Origin: Streptomyces griseoincarnatus | GTDB taxonomy: Bacteria; Actinomycetota; Actinomycetes; Streptomycetales; Streptomycetaceae | Assembly (NCBI GenBank): GCA_014649575.1 | Contig: BMTH01000008.1 | Coordinates: 186,001-250,000 of the forward strand | DNA: 64,000 bases | Reading direction: 5' to 3' | In this document: one piece after another, positions 60,941 through 64,000 of the stretch | Layout: each line of letters opens with the position of its first letter | Position numbering within the stretch: position 1 is the first letter of the stretch | Translations under genes and position numbers: made by a program | The notes under the pieces: generated by a model | Seen by the model: the letters and a program-made list of their open reading frames with translations, nothing else | What the model was told of the DNA's origin: nothing | Database searches by the model: none

Positions 60941-61227
60941 GCGGTACCTTCCTCGATGCGGCACATATCAAGGAATTCCGGCAGCGATCAGCAGCACAGA
61001 GAATTGCAAGAATGGACCGGTGGAATGCGTGAGCGAATCTGGCCGACGAAAACTCTGTGCGGGCAACAGGCGCTGGAACGAGTGATGCAAAGCGGACGCA
61101 ATGTCCGGGCGTCGCCGCGATGAAGTCATGAAGGGGGTCGTGCACCCCTGAAGGATGCCCCGTATGCGGTGAGCCTACGGGTTTCCTGGTCGTCGTCCGC
61201 AGGCGAGACCACTGCGGGAAAATGCGA
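60941..61227 (-). other. Leader/promoter region of the helicase gene
   Basis: These 287 bp between the csp terminator and the helicase ATG hold no gene. A long leader would be usual for a cold-induced helicase; no specific promoter is convincing. Confidence 0.35.
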
Positions 61228-61269
61228 GTAGCTGGGGCCCGCACCCCGAAGGACGCGGGCCCCAGCTAC
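61228..61269 (-). terminator. Rho-independent terminator after the cold-shock gene
   Basis: A perfect 15-bp stem (61228-61242 with 61255-61269, arm GTAGCTGGGGCCCGC) with a 12-nt loop lies 19 nt past the csp stop. On the minus strand it is followed by TCGCATTTTCC, giving a short U-tract, which is unusual for Streptomyces and makes this the clearest terminator in the window. Confidence 0.85.
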
Positions 61270-61288
61270 GACTACGCGACAGTCAGCG

Positions 61289-61492
61289 TCAGGCGACGAC
61301 GATGTTCTCGGCCGTCGGGCCCTTCTGGCCCTGCGCGATGTCGAAGGTCACCTTCTGGCCCTCCAGCAGCTCGCGGAAGCCCTGGGCGGCAATGTTCGAG
61401 TAGTGGGCGAACACATCAGCGCCGCCACCGTCCTGCTCGATGAATCCGAAGCCCTTTTCCGCGTTGAACCACTTCACAGTACCAGCAGCCAT
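61289..61492 (-). CDS. Cold-shock protein (CspA family)
   Basis: A 67-residue OB-fold nucleic-acid chaperone. The RNP motifs KWFNAEKGFGFI and DVFAHYSNI are exact matches to the family, and QKVTFDIAQGQKGPTAENI completes it. The ATG at 61492 has AAAGGAG 8 nt upstream. It melts RNA secondary structure at low temperature. On the minus strand TACTGT near 61667-61662 could be a -10 box, giving a leader of about 160 nt, typical for thermosensing csp mRNAs. It has its own terminator, so it is transcribed separately from the helicase. Confidence 0.95.
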   Translation of the reverse strand: MAAGTVKWFNAEKGFGFIEQDGGGADVFAHYSNIAAQGFRELLEGQKVTFDIAQGQKGPTAENIVVA

Positions 61493-61836
61493 GTCATTTC
61501 TCCTTTGGGGCAGTGCATCGGGATCCGCACAGCGCGGACCCCATGTCGCCGCGATGATCACCCCGCCGGGAAAAGACCCGATAACAAAAGTGCTTCCAGT
61601 GGCACAGGCGCCGCCCGGAGGGCACTTGAAGTTCTGGGAACCACAACTGCAACTGAGATCGACAGTAGCACGCCGAAGCGGCCTGCGTACGATGAAGAAT
61701 CCACCCCCACTTAATGCGGCAGAGAATCTGTCTGCGTGTCCCGTTGAAACCTCAGCTCGCGGGCACAGATTTTGACCCAGCCGGAGCGCAACGTTTCGGG
61801 AAGTGCTGGGGGCGCGCCCAGCGTAAGGCTGCCCCC

Positions 61837-62022
61837 CTGATCAGCCTCGAACAAGCAGCAGGGTTCGCCCAGAAATTCGTGGACGAGGATCCACTCAACT
61901 CTCAGGTGGACCTGATCCCGTTCGAAGGGGAGGTGGCCGTGGTTGGTGGCGCCGCGTACTTTTCGGCTACCAGAACCGGGGCTACTGAACTTGATTGGGT
62001 GATGTCGGTGCCATCCGCCTGA
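61837..62022 (+). pseudogene. Possible YrhB/immunity-like gene fragment truncated at the IS630 edge
   Basis: The frame reads LISLEQAAGFAQKFVDEDPL, NSQVDLIPFEGEVAVVGGAA and YFSATRTGATELD before entering the IS630 end at about 61997. The helical start followed by short strands resembles the N-terminal part of YrhB/Imm35-like immunity proteins, but the match is weak and no normal start codon is present. It is truncated by the insertion. Confidence 0.35.
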
Positions 62023-62054
62023 CAGTTGGGTGTCGACACCGGTAGCCCTGGGGC

Positions 62055-62480
62055 GTGAGGTACGCGCAGGGCGGCGGACTGACCGACGCCGAGAGAACTA
62101 TGCGGGAGCGGTTGCGGCTCCAGGCCGTGGAGCGTTTCGAGAGCGGGCAGAAGAACGCGGAGGTTGCCGCTGCCCTGCGGATCAGTGTGCGGTCGGTTGA
62201 GCGGTGGCGTCGGGCCTGCCGCGAGGGCGGTGAGGCCGGGGTTCTGTCGAAGGGGTCGCCGGGAAGACCTCGGCTCAACGAAGTCCAAGTTGCAAGGCTG
62301 GAGCGCGAGTTGGAGCGTGGTCCGCTGGCTCACGGCTGGACGGACCAGCGGTGGACGCTGGCACGGATCAAGACGCTCATCGGCCGGCTGTTCCACGTCT
62401 CCTACACGGTCGAGGGCACCTGGCGGCTGCTGAAGCGGCACGGCTGGAGCTGGCAGCAGCCCACTCGGCGGGCGATCTAG
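62055..62480 (+). pseudogene. IS630 transposase, N-terminal half (ends at premature TAG)
   Basis: 141 codons from a GTG at 62055. The N-terminal helix-turn-helix domains are clear: RLQAVERFESGQKNAEVAAA, LRISVRSVERWRRAC, GSPGRPRLNEVQ and WTLARIKTLIGRLFHVSYTV. The frame stops at TAG (62478-62480) directly after TRRAI. Beyond it the same frame continues with RDDDAVEVWKKETWPRV, the normal continuation in IS630 transposases, so the TAG replaces a sense codon. Confidence 0.8.
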
Positions 62481-62503
62481 CGCGATGACGACGCGGTCGA
62501 GGT

Positions 62504-63118
62504 ATGGAAGAAGGAGACCTGGCCGCGGGTAAGAGCATCGCGGCGGGGCGCGGGGCCTGGATCGTCTTCGAAGACGAGGCCGGGCAGTCGATGACTCCGC
62601 CGCGCGCCAGAACCTGGGGCCGGATCGGCCAGACCCCGGTCGTGAGGGTGAGGGGCCGCGGCTCCGGGCGGGTGTCGATGGCGGGCATGACCTGCTATAA
62701 GCCGGGCGAGCGGTCCCGGCTGATCTACGCGATCCGCGAGTACCGCGGCCGCAAGGACGAACCGAAGGGCTTCGGCTGGCTCGACTTCCGCGACCTGATC
62801 GTCCGCGCCCGCATCCAGCTCGGCGGCCCGATCGTCCTGGTCTGGGACAACGTCCGTCTGCACCTGACCGCCGGCATGCGTGCGTTCATCGAGAAGAACG
62901 CCGAGTGGCTCACCGTGTTCCACCTGCCCACCTACGCCCCGGACCTCAACCCGCAGGAGGGCATCTGGTCACTGGTCAAACGCGAGATCGGCAACCTCGC
63001 CGCCGCGGACCTCACCCAGATCACCCGAGCCGTGAAACGTCGGCTCAAGAGGATCCAGTACCGTCCAGAACTCGTCGACGGCTGCCTCGCAACCACCGGC
63101 CTGACCCTGGAGGACTGA
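62504..63118 (+). pseudogene. IS630 transposase, DDE catalytic half (out of frame)
   Basis: 204 codons from an ATG at 62504. The DDE residues are in IVFEDEAGQSM, IVLVWDNVRLHL and YAPDLNPQEGIWS, followed by the normal C terminus. It is in a different frame from the first half: the true continuation after ETWPRV needs one extra base near 62529. This frame has a TGA at 62486, so programmed frameshifting from the first half could not bridge the two. It could only act if supplied as a separate polypeptide. Confidence 0.8.
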
Positions 63119-63124
63119 CGTGAC

Positions 63125-63715
63125 TCATTCCTCCTCCCAGTTCGCGTAGTCGCCCATCGCCACGTCATCGCACAAGGTCTCCCACAACCCATTGTCTGCG
63201 AGTGCGGTGGCATCGAGAGCAGCGAGGAGCCGACGAAGCTCGTCCGCCACCTCCTGGAACCTGTCCTCCTCGTCTTCCTCGTAGAACGGGAACCGGGCGA
63301 TGATGCCCGCGACGCACCGGTGGAAGGCTCCAAGGTCCCTGTTCACATGCCAGGCGGTCGCGGATCCGATCTTGGGGATCTGCACGACACGACGCGAAGC
63401 CACGTCGACGCCGAGCCGACCGAACAGGCCGCTGGACCCAAAAACGACCAATCCGCTCTCACCGATCCCGTCCAGGAGCGTCGCCTCAGTCAGCGGTTGG
63501 TACTCATAACCGATCAGCCCTGCTGGGACGCCGACTTCCCGCAGATCGGCGGCGATCTCGGCAGGCACCCCTGGTGAGCAGCCGATACGGACCACGGCAT
63601 ACTGGGGCAACGGCAACGGCGGGAAGTCTCGGATCACGCGAGCATCATCCTCGTGCTCCGGCCACACGGGGAAGGCGCGAGCTGGCCCCTGCCACCCTGT
63701 GCCGGGGCCCGACAT
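63125..63715 (-). CDS. SUKH-4 family immunity-like protein
   Basis: A 196-residue acidic protein, ATG at 63715. The middle and end fit the SUKH-4 pattern: ADLREVGVPAGLIGYEYQPL, GLVVFGSSGLFGRLGVDVAS, RRVVQIPKIG, WHVNRDLGAFHRCVAGIIAR, FPFYEEDEEDRFQEVADELR and DNGLWETLCDDVAMG. SUKH proteins neutralise toxins of polymorphic toxin systems in the cytoplasm. No partner toxin is visible; it may lie beyond the window or have been lost to the adjacent IS630. It ends directly at the IS edge. Confidence 0.7.
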   Translation of the reverse strand: MSGPGTGWQGPARAFPVWPEHEDDARVIRDFPPLPLPQYAVVRIGCSPGVPAEIAADLREVGVPAGLIGYEYQPLTEATLLDGIGESGLVVFGSSGLFGRLGVDVASRRVVQIPKIGSATAWHVNRDLGAFHRCVAGIIARFPFYEEDEEDRFQEVADELRRLLAALDATALADNGLWETLCDDVAMGDYANWEEE

Positions 63716-63720
63716 CACTC

Positions 63721-64000
63721 AATCAAGTTCAGTACCTGGAGACCGGCGACCCCTCCCGGACGACCATCGGCACCGGCCCCGTCCGCGTCGATCCGGCGAC
63801 GGGCGAGTGTAAGATGCTCGACTCTCTCGAGGCCAGGGAACTGGATCTTCCCGAGGTCGATGAGCTTGCCCTTCCCGGTCCGGGTGGCTGGAGACTTGAG
63901 GCGTTCGAGATGAAGTTCGCCCCGCTCTACATCGAGGCCGCTCGCCGGCGCGGCTCGAAGCCGAAACCGAGCGGAACGACTGAGACCGGCAACAACGGCC
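63721..64000 (+). CDS. Partial protein at the window edge, possibly YrhB/Imm35-like
   Basis: The frame is open to the right edge. It contains NQVQYLETGDPSRTTIGTGP, VRVDPATGECKMLDSLEARE, LDLPEVDELALPG and FAPLYIEAARRRGSKP. The YLETGD ... G-T-G-P-x-x-V-D-x-x-T-G stretch recalls the C-terminal half of YrhB/Imm35-like immunity proteins. The start is not identifiable: the frame stays open upstream into the divergent SUKH-4 gene. Low certainty on both start and family. Confidence 0.4.

Larger units (their letters stand above)
61997..63126 (+). mobile_element. IS630-family insertion sequence (inactivated)
   Basis: This element of about 1.1 kb carries two transposase parts. Weak terminal inverted repeats are seen (GGGTGATGTCGGTGC at 61997-62011 against GAGTCACGTCAGTCC read from 63126 inward, 10 of 15 matching), so the ends are approximate. 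It inserts into an immunity-gene neighbourhood. The transposase frame has a TAG stop and a frameshift between its halves, so autonomous movement is unlikely. Confidence 0.6.

Overview
The window is chromosomal DNA from a Streptomyces or very close actinomycete. GC content is very high, GTG and TTG starts are common, and the gene families are typical of the genus: DUF3558-like and CAP secreted proteins, F420-dependent LLM oxidoreductase, PucR regulators, a bifunctional PcaDC and short SCO-type hypotheticals. No rRNA, tRNA or CRISPR array was seen.

Layout. 1-17 kb is mixed core metabolism and repair: an Ada/AlkA-type protein cut by the left edge, DUF72, a Tat-exported family 2 beta-galactosidase, a K+/H+ antiporter, an NfeD-SPFH pair, a macro-domain protein coupled to a phytoene-dehydrogenase-like enzyme, an inositol-phosphatase-family enzyme, a gamma-glutamyltransferase-like protein, a permuted lipoate ligase and two secreted proteins. 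17-26 kb is a seven-gene minus-strand cluster for reductive pyrimidine or hydantoin catabolism: NCS1 transporter, F420 oxidoreductase, dihydropyrimidinase, two carbamoyl amidohydrolases, class III aminotransferase and a PucR regulator. Operator-like repeats lie in front of each half. 26-38.7 kb holds a Pro-rich hypothetical, a divergent, apparently leaderless XRE regulator / methionine aminopeptidase pair, a ClpC-like ATPase, a secreted gamma-glutamyltransferase, exonuclease III, an MBL-fold protein and PcaDC, with a 19-bp tandem repeat.

38.7-41.2 kb is a scar of broken IS110 and IS3 pieces beside the last part of an RHS protein. That part ends in a papain-like (Tox-PL/glutamine-deamidase type) toxin and is followed by a small Imm35/YrhB-like immunity gene. 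41.2-58.5 kb is an accessory stress region: general-stress protein, HtrA-like protease, DUF2254 channel-like protein, Zn-alcohol dehydrogenase with a frameshifted zinc-ribbon gene, ferritin-like plus hemerythrin operon, PucR / ferredoxin reductase / fatty-acid desaturase module and RNase J with a MerR regulator. IS5 and IS30 fragments are scattered among them. 58.6-61.5 kb is a cold-shock/RNA island (CspA, DEAD-box helicase, CBS protein, small conserved protein). 61.8-64 kb has another immunity-gene neighbourhood (YrhB-like fragments, SUKH-4) broken by a disabled IS630 element.

The genes appear to work together in three main ways: import and stepwise breakdown of a pyrimidine-type ring to beta-alanine and its removal by transamination; iron, redox and membrane-lipid stress protection; and RNA remodelling and decay at low temperature. 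All functions are read from the sequence and recalled family features; no database search was run.
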